A stretch of DNA of 64,000 nt, taken from the NCBI GenBank assembly GCA_037176705.1, contig CM073889.1, forward strand, positions 55,731,596-55,795,595. Direction: 5' to 3'. The position numbers were made by a program, and so were the translations under genes. The stretch's first letter is position 1; each line of letters starts with the position of its first letter. A model generated the notes under the pieces. It was not told where the DNA came from, made no database searches, and saw nothing but the letters and a program-made list of their open reading frames with translations. The stretch comes from Molossus alvarezi (lineage: Eukaryota; Chordata; Mammalia; Chiroptera; Molossidae). This document shows, in pieces, positions 45,102-56,998 of the stretch.

Positions 45102-45174
<73 letters not shown>
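45101..45174 (+). repeat. compound (CT)n(CA)n microsatellite
   Basis: A run of about 17 CT dinucleotides followed directly by about 20 CA dinucleotides. The CA part is an alternating purine-pyrimidine tract. Confidence 0.97.
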
Positions 45175-45176
<2 letters not shown>

Positions 45177-45239
45177 GCTCTAAGGCACACACGGTTTTGA
45201 ATCCCAGCCCCAACCATCTAGTAGTGAATGCTCTAGACC

Positions 45240-45905
45240 GGCACTGTGATCCCTCTATGTCCCCACCCAAAACAGGGTACGATCCATTCCCTACAGGGTA
45301 GCTGTGTGAATTTATGTACATTGTCTAGTAATTGTCCAGAAATAATAGCTGTTTCTGTGACTGTAAACATTATTGCTGTGACAGGCAAAGTAACAGTCCC
45401 TGAAAGGTGTACAGGTCTTCACACTTGGAACCTGTGGTATGTTACGATTCACAAGGGGGAATTAAAGTTGCAGACAGCATTAAAGTTGCTAATCAGCTGA
45501 CCTTAAAAATGGAGATTATTCTGTATTATCTGGGTGTGCCCAATGTAACCACAAGGGTCCTTAAATAGGGAAGAGGTAGCAGAAGAATCAGAACCAGAGA
45601 CAGCATCAAAAGAAAGAAAGACTTGGTTAGCCACTGCTGGCTTTGAAGATGGAAGAAGGGGCCACTTGCCAAATAATGCAGGCAACTTCTAGAAGCTGAA
45701 GCAGCAAAAAAAAGGAATTATCTCTCAAATCCTCCAGGAGAAATGTAGCCCTGGGACACCTTGACTTTAGCCCATTTCAGAGTTCTGACCTCTGGAGCTG
45801 TAAGAGGATAAAAGGTATGTGTGTGCTTTAAACTACTAAATCAGTGGCATTACAAACTTAGTGGTATTTTGTTACACCAGCAATAGGAACAGGAATAGGA
45901 AATTA
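45240..45905 (-). mobile_element. MaLR/MLT1-like LTR relic
   Basis: In plus order: 'aggtcttcacacttggaacc', 'gtgtgcccaatgtaacca', 'aagggtccttaaatagggaa', 'gccactgctggctttgaag', 'caacttctagaagctg', 'caccttgactttagccc' and 'ttgttacaccagcaatagg'. This matches the reverse complement of a common mammalian ERVL-MaLR LTR (MLT1-type). No coding sequence adjoins it. I am fairly sure of the repeat, less of the family name. Confidence 0.6.
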
Positions 45906-46369
45906 ATATAATTGCCATAATAATATAGTTGATTTTTCATTAGCTTCTTACCATCATTCTAGCCTATCAAGATCTAGTAATGAGATAAAAGGCCATATTC
46001 CTGTCTACAGTGTTGAAATAAAAAATAGGAGATAAAAAAAAGGAAAAAGTTAAGATGAGAAAAATTCTGACACAGGAAAAAGGCAGCAAGGAAGTGGCCA
46101 GAAGAGCTGTCCCAGGGGTCTCTAGACCAGCTCTAGCATAGCTAGACTCAGGGCAATAACAAGAGCTGGGTCTGCTCTTCTGAGGAGCCAACCACATCAG
46201 TGAACATCACTTGGAGAAGACAATCCCTGAAGCTACAGAAAGCCAAGGACGGAACTTGCATGGTGGGAAAGGGTGCAGAGCCATGGTCCAGGTCCCACCC
46301 TCCACAGGAACCAAAGGGTGCCCAGATCACATCTCCAGAGTCCACAGGGGACCCCGATTTTTTTTTTTT
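45906..46369. other. unassigned stretch
   Basis: No recognised gene or repeat. A T14 run lies at about 46,358-46,371. Confidence 0.45.
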
Positions 46370-46371
46370 TT

Positions 46372-46570
46372 TCTGACGTAACCCTCATAACAACTCCATG
46401 AAAAGGAAGAAAGGACAGGTCATCTCTGTGAAGCAGGCATTATCAGCTCCACCTGAGAGATGAGGAATGTAAAGCTCATAGAAGTGAAAGGACCATGACC
46501 ACACAGCAAGCAGAAACTAGGCCTGGATTTGAACCAGGTCTATGCTCTTGGGTTCCCAATGCCCTTCAAG
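46372..46570 (-). repeat. MIR SINE
   Basis: 'ccctcataacaactccatga', 'cctgagagatgaggaatg', 'gaccatgaccacacagcaag', 'gatttgaaccaggtct' and 'tgctcttg' in plus order are the MIR reverse complement including the B box. Confidence 0.85.
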
Positions 46571-48472
46571 CCTGCCAGTGTGTCATGTGTCCTTGGATAT
46601 CATAACATTTGGTCTTCTCAGTGTGCCAGAAAACAGTGGTGACTCAGATTCGCAAAAGAGAGCAAGAGGAGCTGATCCAGGGGCATAACCTCTCTGTCCC
46701 AAGGGTAGTAGATGATTTCTTCAACCATACATCATTACATCTTGCCAAACATTGCCCTAAACTGCAGGACCCCCACTCCTTGCATGAGAGCACATAGGAC
46801 TCACCCTCCCTTCTGCCCCAGGTCCTCCTGACCACTCCAGCTACTGGATTCCAGTGAGACATGTCCCATCAGCATCTACCAAGTGCTTGGAGAAGTCAGC
46901 AGGGTTTTCGGCAAAACTGAGACAAGCACCTCATTTAAACCCAAGATCTGAGAATGTGATGGGGCTAACCTCATAGAGCTGGCTAGAAAGAACCAAATTT
47001 TATAATTTCATGTGTTATGTTTATATGTTATATGTTTACAGGTTTGCATTTTCAGTTCTTTAAAAATGCATTATTTTACAGCACAAGTGAGTCTTAGGAG
47101 CAAGGCTTGCAACCTAAACCCAGAAGATAGGGTAGTCATATGTATGAAGTCCTCCTATGAGGATACTGGAGGAATCAAAATGAGACAGGAAGCTCTGGGA
47201 GTAATTACGAACTCAAGATTACCTTAAGGTCATAACAGTTATCATACCAAGCTTCCCAACATGAGCTGCTCTCCTTCCTGAGGCAGCCTCCATCCACCTG
47301 AAGTTTGGAAGGTTCTTTAACCTTTCTTCCCATTAATGAAACCAGAGCAGAGACCTTAATCCAAAAACAAAGATGGAGGCTTTGGTGAAACCAAGTCTCC
47401 AGAAAGCAGCTCCAAGAAGAGATTTTTTCCCCCCTAAAATAATTCTCCAGAAAGCTATCATCAAACCTAATGGTAATCCAGAGACTGGAAAACATATCTG
47501 CGCTAGACTTCCAATTTATCTCAGTGAGTCCTTCCCAAGCTATGCTTCCCTTGGTGGACCAAGGGCCTTCACTGTATGTCCCCACCCCCACCCCCCCATC
47601 GCTGACTACTCCTTCCAGACCCCGGACCCAACAATAAAACCCAAGCTGGCATGTCCTCATTCCTCATTCCTCTGTGCTGTTCCTCCCTGGTGCAACCTCT
47701 GGCCTCCCAGGGGGGTCAAGCTCACAGAGGCCAGAGGCCAGCGCCATGCTGCTACCTCAGCAGTAGGGTCACTATCACCTGGGTAGCATGCTTGCTTTAT
47801 TTCTTTTACAGAAAAGACTGCAGAAGCTTTGCCAAATCTCTGGGGCTCTAGGAGAACCCCTTACCTGGGTGATGCATAAAGTAAAGTGCAGCTTTTGTGA
47901 CCAGAGGTACTAAAGGGGCCTTTTAGCCAATGCACACTTCCAGAGTACTGCCTGCAAGCCAGGCCTGTCTCTCAGACCTCTCAGGAGTACAAAGACCAAC
48001 AATAGATCACTACAGCAAGGTAACAGTTGTCAACTGATCGTTAGAGGCCAGAGGAATAGAGGGGTGGATGTGTGCCGGTACAGGGGCAGAAATGAAGGAG
48101 CTTCTTCCTGAAGTGCCTGCACAGATGTTCCTGACAGAAAAGGGGGCACAGGTCACACAGGTCATGTATGGCCAGCTGGCAGCAGGCAAAGATGTCTGAG
48201 GAAACAGGAAAATTCTGTTCACGGTGGCAGTGGAGGAAGGCAGGGCACATCAGGATGGCCTTGAATGCTAGACTTTAGGGTGATGTACAGAGGAGACCAG
48301 GAGGGTTTATGGATGGCCAGGACAGGTCTGAGGGACATTCTATAGTGTCAGCTACTAGGAACAGTCGCTCAGACTCTCTCCCTCTCCTTGCCTCTGCCCT
48401 ACCTTTCTCCTACAGAGGGGCGGGAGACCTAATCCCCTGGTTTTTTCCAAGATCCTATGTGGACTATACTTT
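46571..48472. other. unassigned stretch, 1.9 kb
   Basis: No supported gene. At 47,205-47,786 a 151-codon minus frame and a 137-codon plus frame overlap. Neither has a recognised domain, and such mirrored openness suggests base composition rather than coding. Confidence 0.45.
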
Positions 48473-48488
48473 CCAGGAGTGGGGCTTT

Positions 48489-48737
48489 TTTTTTTTTTTT
48501 TTATCCTCACCCGAGGACACTTTTCAATATTTTGTTCAGATAGAGTGGGAGAGAGAGGGAGAGAGAGAGAGAGAAACATCGACATGAAAGGGACACACTG
48601 ACTGGTCGCCACCCACACAACCCAACCAGGGCCGGGGACAAACTACAACCGAGGTACGTGCCCTTAGCGGGAACCGAACCCAGGTCTCTCAGGACCGCAG
48701 GCCGACGCTCTAACCGCTGAACCAAACCGGCCAAGGC
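48489..48737 (-). repeat. Ves SINE, long (type 1) form, with target duplication
   Basis: Minus-strand head GCCTTGGCCGGTTTGG, B box GGTTCGGTTCC, a pyrimidine tract, TCCTCGGGTGAGGAT and a poly(A) (T-run on plus). Flanked by a perfect 16-bp duplication CCAGGAGTGGGGCTTT (48,473-48,488 and 48,738-48,753). It is a young copy. Confidence 0.97.
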
Positions 48738-48753
48738 CCAGGAGTGGGGCTTT

Positions 48754-50015
48754 GGAGGTTTCCAGATCCAGCACATCCCAGTGTGCTCACAGGTCTGAGC
48801 TCAGAGTGATAAGGTGTGGCCTGCCCCTCAGAGGAGACATAGCCATCTCATGCCCTGCTAGGACCCTATCCCCCAGAGGCAGCCAGGATAGTTCAACACT
48901 AGGGACCAGGGCCAAGTTCACTTCTCACTGTCTATCTTTCCTCCTTTTCTGGGCTGACAAGGGTGTACTCCATTATGGGGGAAAGGTAGAGCCTGCCAAA
49001 TTGGCCAGTGTACAGGTAAGAGCTGACAGGCAAGTGCTAGGGCTTGCTTTTGGCTTGCTTTCCTCCTATTCCCCACTCTCACACTTCCCATGGGGACTCT
49101 GTGGACAGGAGGATGGCAGGGTTGAGGAATATCTGAGAACTTCCTGGGTTCCCACCACCCCACTGAGACTGAGCACCAGTAGAGAAGACAGGCCCCGCTG
49201 TAGGGTGATTCCTACTGTGCCCTGGGATGACTACTGGGTCACTGCCTGTGACTCTACTAATTAACATGGGACTCTGACAGGAAGCAGACGGGGACCATGT
49301 GACTTCATCTCCCCACCCTAACCTCAGCCCCAAGGAAGATAAAAAACAAAACAAAAACCAGTGACTTCAGAAAGGCCATGTTAAGGAGTTTGGAACTCTT
49401 TATTTTGTAAACAAACCAATGGCAATAATTTATGCTGAAATTTTAATAAGATGCACATCATATTAGGCCTACATTTTTGCCAAAGAAGAAAAAAATGATA
49501 GGAGGAAGTAGAGAGAAAGAAATGCCTTGAAGTAAAGATCACAAAAGGGGTTTCCTGTTATGAGATACGGATGTATTTCCTTGACCAGAAACAGACTGAT
49601 CAAAATGCCAAATCAAAAATTATGGAAACTACAAACAGGTGACAGCTTCCTTTGCTGCCCAGATCCCAGGAGGCAGCCTGGGGCCCTACAGCTCCTGTAG
49701 TTAGCAAGTGTGTTGCCATCACCACAGGTGGCACCAAAGGGCTGCTTCACTGCTGCCCTTGCAAAGCAGAAAACATTTCAGGGGCCTGGATTCAGTTGCA
49801 GCTTTTTGAATCAGCCCCCATTTGTGTCACTTTAGACTGGATGACCAAATAAAAAAATCTGTCTGACTGAACACATTCCAGTGATGGACAACAAAACATG
49901 CAGGCTCCAGCCAGCAAATGCTCTGCATTGGCCTCTGCTGGCACTATCACGTTCTCCCAGGCATCATAGGGACAACTCTTCATATTGGGCACAAAAGAGG
50001 CCTAGAAGTATATAT
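48754..50015. other. unassigned stretch, 1.3 kb
   Basis: No recognised gene or repeat. A 170-codon plus frame (from 48,752, ending 49,264) starts at the SINE edge and has no known motif. Confidence 0.45.
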
Positions 50016-50030
50016 AAGAAGATAATTCTT

Positions 50031-50286
50031 TTCTTTTTTATTTATTTATTTAATTAATTTATTTATTTTTGTTACAGATGTTTCTCTTTTGTCCCCAACT
50101 GATTCCCTCATGCCCCTCCCTCCCTGCCCTGTCTCCAGCTTTGTTGTCCATGTCCACTGTTCATGCATACATGCATATAAGTTCCGTGGTTTATCTCTCC
50201 TCCACCACACCTCCTCTGGGGATCGTTAGTGTGTACACCACTTCCACGTCTCTGGGACTACCCCATTATTCAAACTGTTATGTTCA
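50031..50286 (-). other. L1-E 3'UTR and poly(A)
   Basis: The complement carries GGAGATAAACCACGGAAC, a G-rich tract and AGAAACATCTGTAACAAAAA followed by an AAATAAATAAAT-type tail. Confidence 0.88.
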
Positions 50287-53200
50287 TTACATTCCACAAA
50301 TAACTGAGATCATATGATAATTGTCTGTCTCTGTTTGGCTTGTTTCGCTTAGGATAATACTTTCCAGGTCCCTCCATACCATCTCAAAGAATAAGATATC
50401 TTTCTTTCTTACAGCTGCATAGTACTCCATTGTGTATATGTACCACTGCTTTTTTATCCTTTCGTCTCCTGATGGACACTTGGGCAGTTCTCACTTCTTA
50501 GCTATTGTAAATAGTGCTGCTATGAACATGGGGGTACATATATTCTTTCTGATTGGTGTTTTAGTCTTCTTAGGGTATATTCCTAGCAGTGGGATCACTG
50601 GGTCAAATGGAAGTTCAATATTTAATTTTCTGAGGTAACACCATATTGTTTTCCATAGTGGCTGCACCAGTCTGCATTCCCACCAGCAGTGTTACTAGAG
50701 TTCCCTTTTCTCCACACCTTCGCCAACACTTGTTGTTTGTTGATGTCAGCCATTATGACAGGTGTGAGGGGATACCTCATTGTTGTTTTAATTTGCATCT
50801 CTCTGATGATTAGTGATGTTGAGCATTTCTTCATACATATCTTACCCATTTGTATGTCCTGTTTGGAGAGGTGTCTAGTTCCGCTGCTCATTTTTCAATT
50901 GGGTTCTTTGTCTTCCTTTTCTTGAGTTGTATGAGCACTCTATAAACATTGGAAATTAACCCGTTATCTGATACATCATTGGCAATTATGCTCTCCCATA
51001 CAGTGGGTAGCCTTTCCGTTTTGATGATTGTATCTTTTGCTGTGTAGAAGTTTTGAGTTTGATGTAGTCCCATGTGTTCATTTTCTCCTTTGTTTCTGTT
51101 GCCTTTGGGGAAATACCAGTGAAAATTCTGCTGTGTATGAGTCTGAAATTTTGTTGCCTATAGTTTCTTCTAAAATTTTTATAGATTCATAAGTCACATT
51201 TAAGTCTTTTATCCATTTTGAGTTTATTCTTGTGTATAGTGTAAGTTGATGGTCTAGTTTCATTTTTTTGCATTTAGCTGTCCAATTTTCCCAACACCAT
51301 TTATTAAAGAGGCGGTCCTTATTCCACTGTATGCTCTTGCTCCCCTTGTCAAAAATGAATACAGCATATTGCCTGGGGTCCATTTCTGGGTTCTCTGTTC
51401 TGTTCCACTGGTCTATATGCCTGTTCTTGTGCCAGTACCAGGCTGTTTTGATTACAGTGGCTTTGCAGTATAACCTGAAATCTGGTAATGTGATCCCTCC
51501 AACTTTGTTCTTCTTTTTCAAGATTGCTATGGCTATTCGAGGTCTTTTTTGGTTCCATATGAACTTTTGAAGTATTTGTTCTACTTCTGTGAAGTATGTC
51601 GTTGGTATTTTGATGGGAATTGCATTGAATCTATAGGTTGCTTTGGGTAGTATGGATATTTTAATGATGTTAATTCTTCCAATCTATGAGCAGGGTATGT
51701 GGTTTCAGTTTTTTATATCTTTCTCTATTTCTTTTTTCAATGACCTGTATTTTTCTGCAAATAGGTCTTTTATTTCTTTGATTAAGTTTATTCCTAGGTA
51801 TCTTAATTTTTTGCCGCGATGGTAAATGGGATTGTTTTCTTAGTTTCTCTTTCTGTGAGTTCTTCATTGGTTTATAAGAATGCCATTGATTTCTTGACGT
51901 TAATTTTGTATCCTGTTACGTTGCCAAATTTATTAAGTCTAGTAAATTTTTGATGGATTCTTTGGGGTTTTCTACGTATAGTATCATGTCATCTGCAAAT
52001 AATGACAGTTTCACTTCCGCCTTTCCAATTTGGATCCCTTTTATTTTTTCTTCCTGTCTGATTTCTGTGGCTAAGACTTCCAGTACTATGTTAAATAAGA
52101 GTGGTGAAAGTGGGCATCCTTGCTTGTTCCTGTTCTTAAGAAAAATGCTTTTAGTTTTTGCCCATTGAGTATTATGTTGGCTGTAGGTCTTTAATATATA
52201 GCCTTTATTATGTTGAGATATGATGCCTCTATTCCCACATTGCTGAGCATTTTTATCAGAAATGGATGCTGGATTTTGTCTAAGGCTTTTTTTGGCATCT
52301 ATTGATATGGTCATGTGGTTTTTATTCTTCATTTTATTTATGTGGTGTATCATGTTTATTGATTTGTGAATATTGTACCAGCCTTGCATCCCTGGGATGA
52401 ATCCCACTTGGTCATGGTGGATAATTTTTTTGGAATATTGCTGGATCCTTTTGCTAGTATTTTGTTCAGGACTTTGGCGTCTATGTTCTTCAGGGATATT
52501 GGCCTGTAGTTTTCTTTCTTTGTTGTGTCTTTTTCTGGTTTTGGAATTAGAATTAGGCTGTCTTCATAAAACGAGTTTGGAAGTCTTCCTTCTTCTTGAA
52601 TTTTTTGAAATAGTTTGAGGAGAATGGGTGTTATTTCTTCTTTGAATGTTCGGTAAAACTCCCCCGTGAAGCCATCCGGGCCTTCGCTTTTGTTTGCTGG
52701 GAGAGTCTTAATTACATCTTCAATTTCTTCTGATGTTATTGGTCTGTTCAAGTTTTCTATCTCTTCCCCGTCCAGTTTTGGGAGACTGTGTGTTTCTAGA
52801 AATTTGTCCATTTCGCTTAGATTGTCAAATTTGTTGCCATACAATTGTTCATAGTAGTTGTTCAATGATCTTTTGTATTTCTGTGGTGTCAGTTGTAACT
52901 TCTCCTCTTTCATTTCTGATTTTGTGTATTTGGGTTCTCTCTCTTTGTTTCTTGGTGAGTCTAGCTAAGGGTCCATCAATCTTGTTTATCTTTTTGAAAA
53001 ACCAGCTCTTTGTCTCATTGATCCTTTGAAATTTGTTTTTTTGTCTCTATGTAATTTATTTCTGCTCTAATCTTTACTATTTCCTTCATTCTACTTGCTC
53101 TGGGGTTTTCCTTTTGTTTGCTCTCTAGTTCGTTAAGTTGTGAGGTTAGTTAGTCGATTAGAGATTTTTCTTGTTTTTTTTTTAGGTAGGCCTGTATGGC

Positions 53201-54095
53201 TATGAACTTCCCTCTCAGAACTGCTTTTGCTGCATCCCATAAATTTTGTGTTGTTGTGTCTTCACTTTCATTGGTTTCCAGGAAGATTTTAATTTCTTCC
53301 TTGATCTCTTCAGTAACCCATTCATTGTTTAATTACATGCTTTTTAGCTTCCATGTGTTCAAATGTCTTTGCATGTTCTTGTTGCAATTGATTTCTAGTT
53401 TCATGCCATTGTGATCTGAGAAGATGCTTGATATGATTTCAATCTTCTTGAAGTTGTAGAGACTTAGTTTGTGTCCTAACATGTGGTCTATCTTTCAGAA
53501 TGTCCCATGTGCACTTGAGAAGAATGTGAATTCTGTAGTTTTGGGGTGTAATTCTCTGTAGATATCTATTAAATCCATTTGGTCTAGTGCTTCATATAGA
53601 GTCTCTGTTTCCTTGCTAATTTTTCGTCTAGAGGATCTATCCAGTGATGTCAGCGGGATGTTGAAGTGCCCTGCTATGATTGTACTGCTGTTGATTTCAA
53701 CTTTGAAGTCCTCCAGAAGATTTTTAATATATTTTGGTGCTCCTATATTGGGTGCATATGTTTATCAAGGTTATATCTTCCTGTTGGAAAGATTCTTTCA
53801 ATATTATATAGTGGTCTTCTTTGTCTCTAGTTATGGCCTTTATTTTGAAATCTATTTTATCAGGTATAAGTATTGCTACCCCAGATTTTTTTTCCTTTCT
53901 GTTTGCTTGGAATGTTTTTTTCCATCCCTTCACTTTCAACCTATGTGAGTCTTTTATTGTGAGGCAGGTCTCTTGTAAACAACATATCAATGAGTCATGC
54001 TTTCTTATCCAAACAGCTACTCTGTGTCTTTTTATGGGAGCATTCAATCCATTTACATTTAAGGAGATTATTGATATGTACTTATTTACTGAAAT
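50287..54095 (-). pseudogene. L1-E ORF2 pseudogene, well-preserved RT
   Basis: Nominal length about 1,270 codons. The start codon reads ATT on the complement (54,093-54,095). 53,724-54,047 is open endonuclease sequence (CCLQETCLTIKD, where the usual ETH reads ETC; GVAILIPDKIDF). 52,356-52,913 is an open 186-codon reverse-transcriptase fingers/palm block with [13 protein letters not shown] and [20 protein letters not shown]. 51,916-52,407 overlaps it in another frame and holds [10 protein letters not shown] with FADD at 51,988-51,999. 51,078-51,521 and the following frames carry DPRQYA and the C-terminal words. Frameshifts at about 52,380, 51,900 and 51,070 break it. Confidence 0.95.
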
Positions 54096-54140
54096 TTTTG
54101 TTTAGTGTGGTTATATATTTCTTCCTAGTTCTCCTGCTAA

Positions 54141-55042
54141 TTACAGAAGTCCTTTTAACATTTCTTGCAGTGCTGCTTTGGTGCTAATGTGTTACCTTAG
54201 CCTTTTTTTGTCTGGGAAGCTCTTTATTTGACCTTCTATTTTGAATGACAGCCTTGCTGTGTAGAGTAGTCTTGGATTCAGGTCCTTGTTTTACATGACC
54301 TTGATTACCTCTTGCCATTCCCTCCTGGCCGGTAGTGTTTCTTGTGAGAAGTCAGCTGAGAGCCTTATGGGGTTTCCTTTGTAGGTAACCTGTTGCTTCT
54401 CTCTTGCTGCTTTTAGCATTCTCTCTTTGTCTTGAATTTTTGGCACTTTGATTACTATGTGTCTTGGTGTGGGCCTGTTTGGGTCGTTCTTACTTGGGAC
54501 TCTCTGTGCTTCTTGACCTTGAATGCCTTCTTCCTTCACCAAATTAGGGAAGTTTTCTGTTACTAGTTCTTCAAATATATTCTCCTTCCCTTGCTCATTT
54601 TCTTCTTCTTCGGGGACTCCTATGATGCGAATGTTATTATGTTTCCAATTGTCCCACAGTTCTCTTAAGCTGTTTTCCAGTTTTTTAATTATTTTTTCCT
54701 TTCGGTTTTCTGATTGGTTGATTTTTTCTACCCTATCTTCTAATTCACTGATCCAGTCCCCAGGTTCCTCTACTGTACTCTTTAGACTTTCCTATGTGTT
54801 CTTTATTTCTGATATGTCATTCTTCATTTATTCTTGCTGGTTTTTAATTTCCAACTGGTTGATTTTCAAAATTTCTATGTCTTTACTCATGGTGCTCATT
54901 CCTTACACATGCTATTAAGCTTCCTGAAGATCATGGCTCTGAATTCTAGTTCTGTTCACTTGCTTAACTGCACCTCATTTATCTCATCTTTGGTAGAGGT
55001 CTCTTGTTCTTTCATTTGGCTTTTGTTTCTGTGTTTCACCAT
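54141..55042 (-). pseudogene. L1-E ORF1 pseudogene
   Basis: Complement ATG at 55,042 gives MVKHRNKSQMKEQETSTKDE, the basic start of ORF1p. The coiled coil follows with frame breaks near 54,905-54,940. 54,291-54,542 is open with PRHIVIKVPK, DKERMLKAAREKQ, TYKGNPIRLSADFS and TLPARREW (RRM/CTD). The stop is CTG TAA at 54,141-54,143. The hotspot word here reads 'aactggaaaacag' and is uninterrupted (54,673-54,685), an example of an empty site. Confidence 0.92.
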
Positions 55043-56027
55043 TTTGGCTATCACAGTGGGCTTTGGAGCCTGCCAAACTTTCCCTGTGGGTGTTGGTATC
55101 TGCTGTTTGTGGCTCCCTCTCCTGGGTTTGGATGAGCCAGGAAGGACCCACATTAAACACCAGTGTCAAGTCTTACTTTCCTGGTTAGAGTTGCTAGCCC
55201 AGGAGTGGTGGCATTATCCTCTAGCCTTTTGCCTGGAGGCTATCAGTAGCAATTACCTGAAGAGCCTTGGCTTCTGCGTTCAATGAAAAACTCCCTCAGG
55301 TGCTCAGAGTAAGGAGATTTCCAGAGGGTGGGGCAGATGCTAGTTGTTAATGTGTCTCAATTTCCATTTCAATGGCCACCAGGTGGGGTTGAATCTCTGA
55401 AGGAGGGGCCGCTGCCTCACCCCAGAGCCCTGGGAAGGAGTAAGATGACCACCATCCAGTGTGGCCACAACTCAGCAAAAGCTCTGAGCGCCCTCCAGAT
55501 CCTGAGTGTCCCCACACAGTTCCAATGCAGTGTACCCTCCCTCTGGCAGAACCCAAGGTGAGTGGCTGTGGCTATTTCAGCCTCTGTCCCGGCTATGGGC
55601 TGTGGAGCCACTTGGGAGTTTAACCCAAAGGCACTGCTACCAGTTAAGGCTGCTGCTCACAGCTAAGGCCGCTGCTGTCTGTGGGCTCCCAGCTAAGGCC
55701 GCTGCTCCCAGCTATGGCCCCTGCTCACTATCAAGGCCACTGCTGTCTGTGGGCTCCCAGCTAAGGCCGCCGCCAGGGCCCCTGTTCCCAGCTAAGGCTG
55801 CCGCCAGGGCCCCTGTTCCCAGCTAAGGCCGCTGCGGACCGTGGGCTCCCAACCCCCGCCCCACATGTCTCCGGCAAGCCTACCAGGATTGAGTCAGTGT
55901 CCCTGGTTATGTGGTCTTCCAATCTGCTTTCCTGTTGCTTTTTCCTGACTATTTGTCTTTATTTTTGTTATAATTCCAGTTTGGTCCTGGGAGACAGTCT
56001 GTGTAGCTTCCATTCACTCCACCACTT
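55043..56027 (-). promoter_or_regulatory. L1-E 5'UTR with antisense ORF0-like frame
   Basis: On its antisense (plus) strand the frame 55,328-55,561 runs 77 codons through SAKALSALQILSVPTQFQCS and terminates in AAG|GTGAGT (55,555-55,563). The stop TGA is inside the splice-donor consensus. Other copies share this layout. The middle of the 5'UTR is expanded by a minisatellite (55,640-55,845). Confidence 0.85.
55640..55845 (+). repeat. minisatellite inside L1-E 5'UTR
   Basis: A GC-rich array with repeated CCCAGCTAAGGCCGCTGCT-like units of about 19-21 bp. Some are joined into a longer period with 'gtctgtgggct' or 'ccagggcccctgtt'. At least eight imperfect 'agctaaggc' or 'agctatggc' cores occur. 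The other L1 5'UTRs have one such segment. Confidence 0.9.
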
Positions 56028-56042
56028 GAGAAGCTATTTCTT

Positions 56043-56124
56043 GATCAAAATGTCAGCAACATGCAATGGAATGATTGCTTTTGCTTTTGTTTTATAACAA
56101 TTATAAAACAAAAAGGTCAAATAT
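56043..56124. other. unassigned spacer
   Basis: A short A/T-rich spacer containing TTTTATAACAATTATAAAAC (56,089-56,108), an imperfect inverted repeat. Confidence 0.5.
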
Positions 56125-56420
56125 CCCAGAATAGTCTTTGCTATTCCATTATTCTCGGTCTTTTGCACATGCTGTTGCCTCTGAATGGAATGTCTTTCTC
56201 TCACTTTTCCATCTAGCAAACTCCTGTTTGGCTTTTAGGAGCAAGTCATATGTTCCTTTCTTAGAGCCCTCCACATCTCCAGGAAAGCCAACCAGTCCTT
56301 TCTCCCAGCCTCTCTCTCTCCTGAGTATGCTCCCAGTGTTCAGGTGCTATCCTTCCTAGGTGCCCTCTCTCCCACAGATCATGTGCTCCAATGACAGAAC
56401 CACAGTCTAACATAGGGCTG
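56125..56420 (+). repeat. L2 LINE 3' fragment
   Basis: 'cttttgcacatgctgttgcc', 'ctctgaatggaatgtctttc' and 'gccctccacatctccaggaa' match the L2 3' region ('cctttgcacatgctgttccc', 'tctgcctggaatg'). Diverged and non-coding. Confidence 0.75.
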
Positions 56421-56527
56421 GGTCCCTGCCACTCACCTCAGGGAAGTTACTCAGCACAACTGCTAAAGACTCATCCTCTGTACCTAGCATAGAATTGACT
56501 TATCATTTACTAGAGGCTCAACATTTA

Positions 56528-56743
56528 ACTTTTTTTTAATCCTCACCCAAAAATATGTTTAGAGAGGAAGTGAGAAAGACAGAAACATCGATGTGAGAGA
56601 GAAACATCCACTGGTTGCCTTCCATATGCACCCCAACTGGGGATAGAATTCACAAACTAGGTAATATCCCTGACCAGGAATCAAACCCACAACCTTTTGG
56701 TGCATGGGACAATGCTCCAACCAATTGAATCACCTAGCAAGGG
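56528..56743 (-). repeat. Ves-type SINE, old copy
   Basis: The complement begins CCCTTGCTAGGTGATTC, has GGTTTGATTCC as a decayed B box, TCGATGTTTCTGTC, and ends GGGTGAGGATTAAAAA. It is more diverged than its neighbour and is the target of the next SINE. Confidence 0.88.
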
Positions 56744-56759
56744 TGCACCTGACATTTTT

Positions 56760-56998
56760 GTTTTGTTTTCTCTTATCATCACCTGAGGATATTCTTCCAT
56801 TTTTTGTTCAGAGAGAGTGGGAGGGAGAGAGAGAGAAACATCGATATGAAAGGGATACATCGAGTGGCTGCCACCTGCACTACCAACCAGGGCCGGGGAC
56901 AAACTGCAACCAAGGTACGTGCCCTTAGCAGAAACTGAACCCGAATCTCTCCAGACCGCAGGCCAACGCTCCAACCACTGAGCCAAACTGGCCAGGGC
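56760..56998 (-). repeat. Ves SINE, long form, beside the previous one
   Basis: The complement head GCCCTGGCCAGTTTGGCTC is followed by GGTTCAGTTTC (decayed B box), a TCGATGTTTCTC core, a pyrimidine tract and TCCTCAGGTGATGATAAG. A perfect target duplication GCACCTGACATTTTT lies at 56,745-56,759 and 56,999-57,013, immediately beside the 5' end of the older SINE. Confidence 0.96.

Larger units (their letters stand above)
50031..56027 (-). mobile_element. full-length L1 (L1-E), reverse strand
   Basis: 6.0 kb: 5'UTR 55,043-56,027, ORF1 54,141-55,042, ORF2 50,287-54,095, then 3'UTR and tail to 50,031, all read on the complement. Flanks AAGAAGATAATTCTT (50,016-50,030) and GAGAAGCTATTTCTT (56,028-56,042) look like a diverged target duplication. 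It has the fewest lesions in reverse transcriptase of any L1 here. Confidence 0.93.

Noticed and set aside
47205..47786. Overlapping 151-codon (minus) and 137-codon (plus) frames
   Set aside because: Both strands being open over the same bases points to base composition. No protein motif on either.
48752..49264. 170-codon plus-strand frame
   Set aside because: It begins at the edge of a SINE target duplication and shows no domain or codon pattern.
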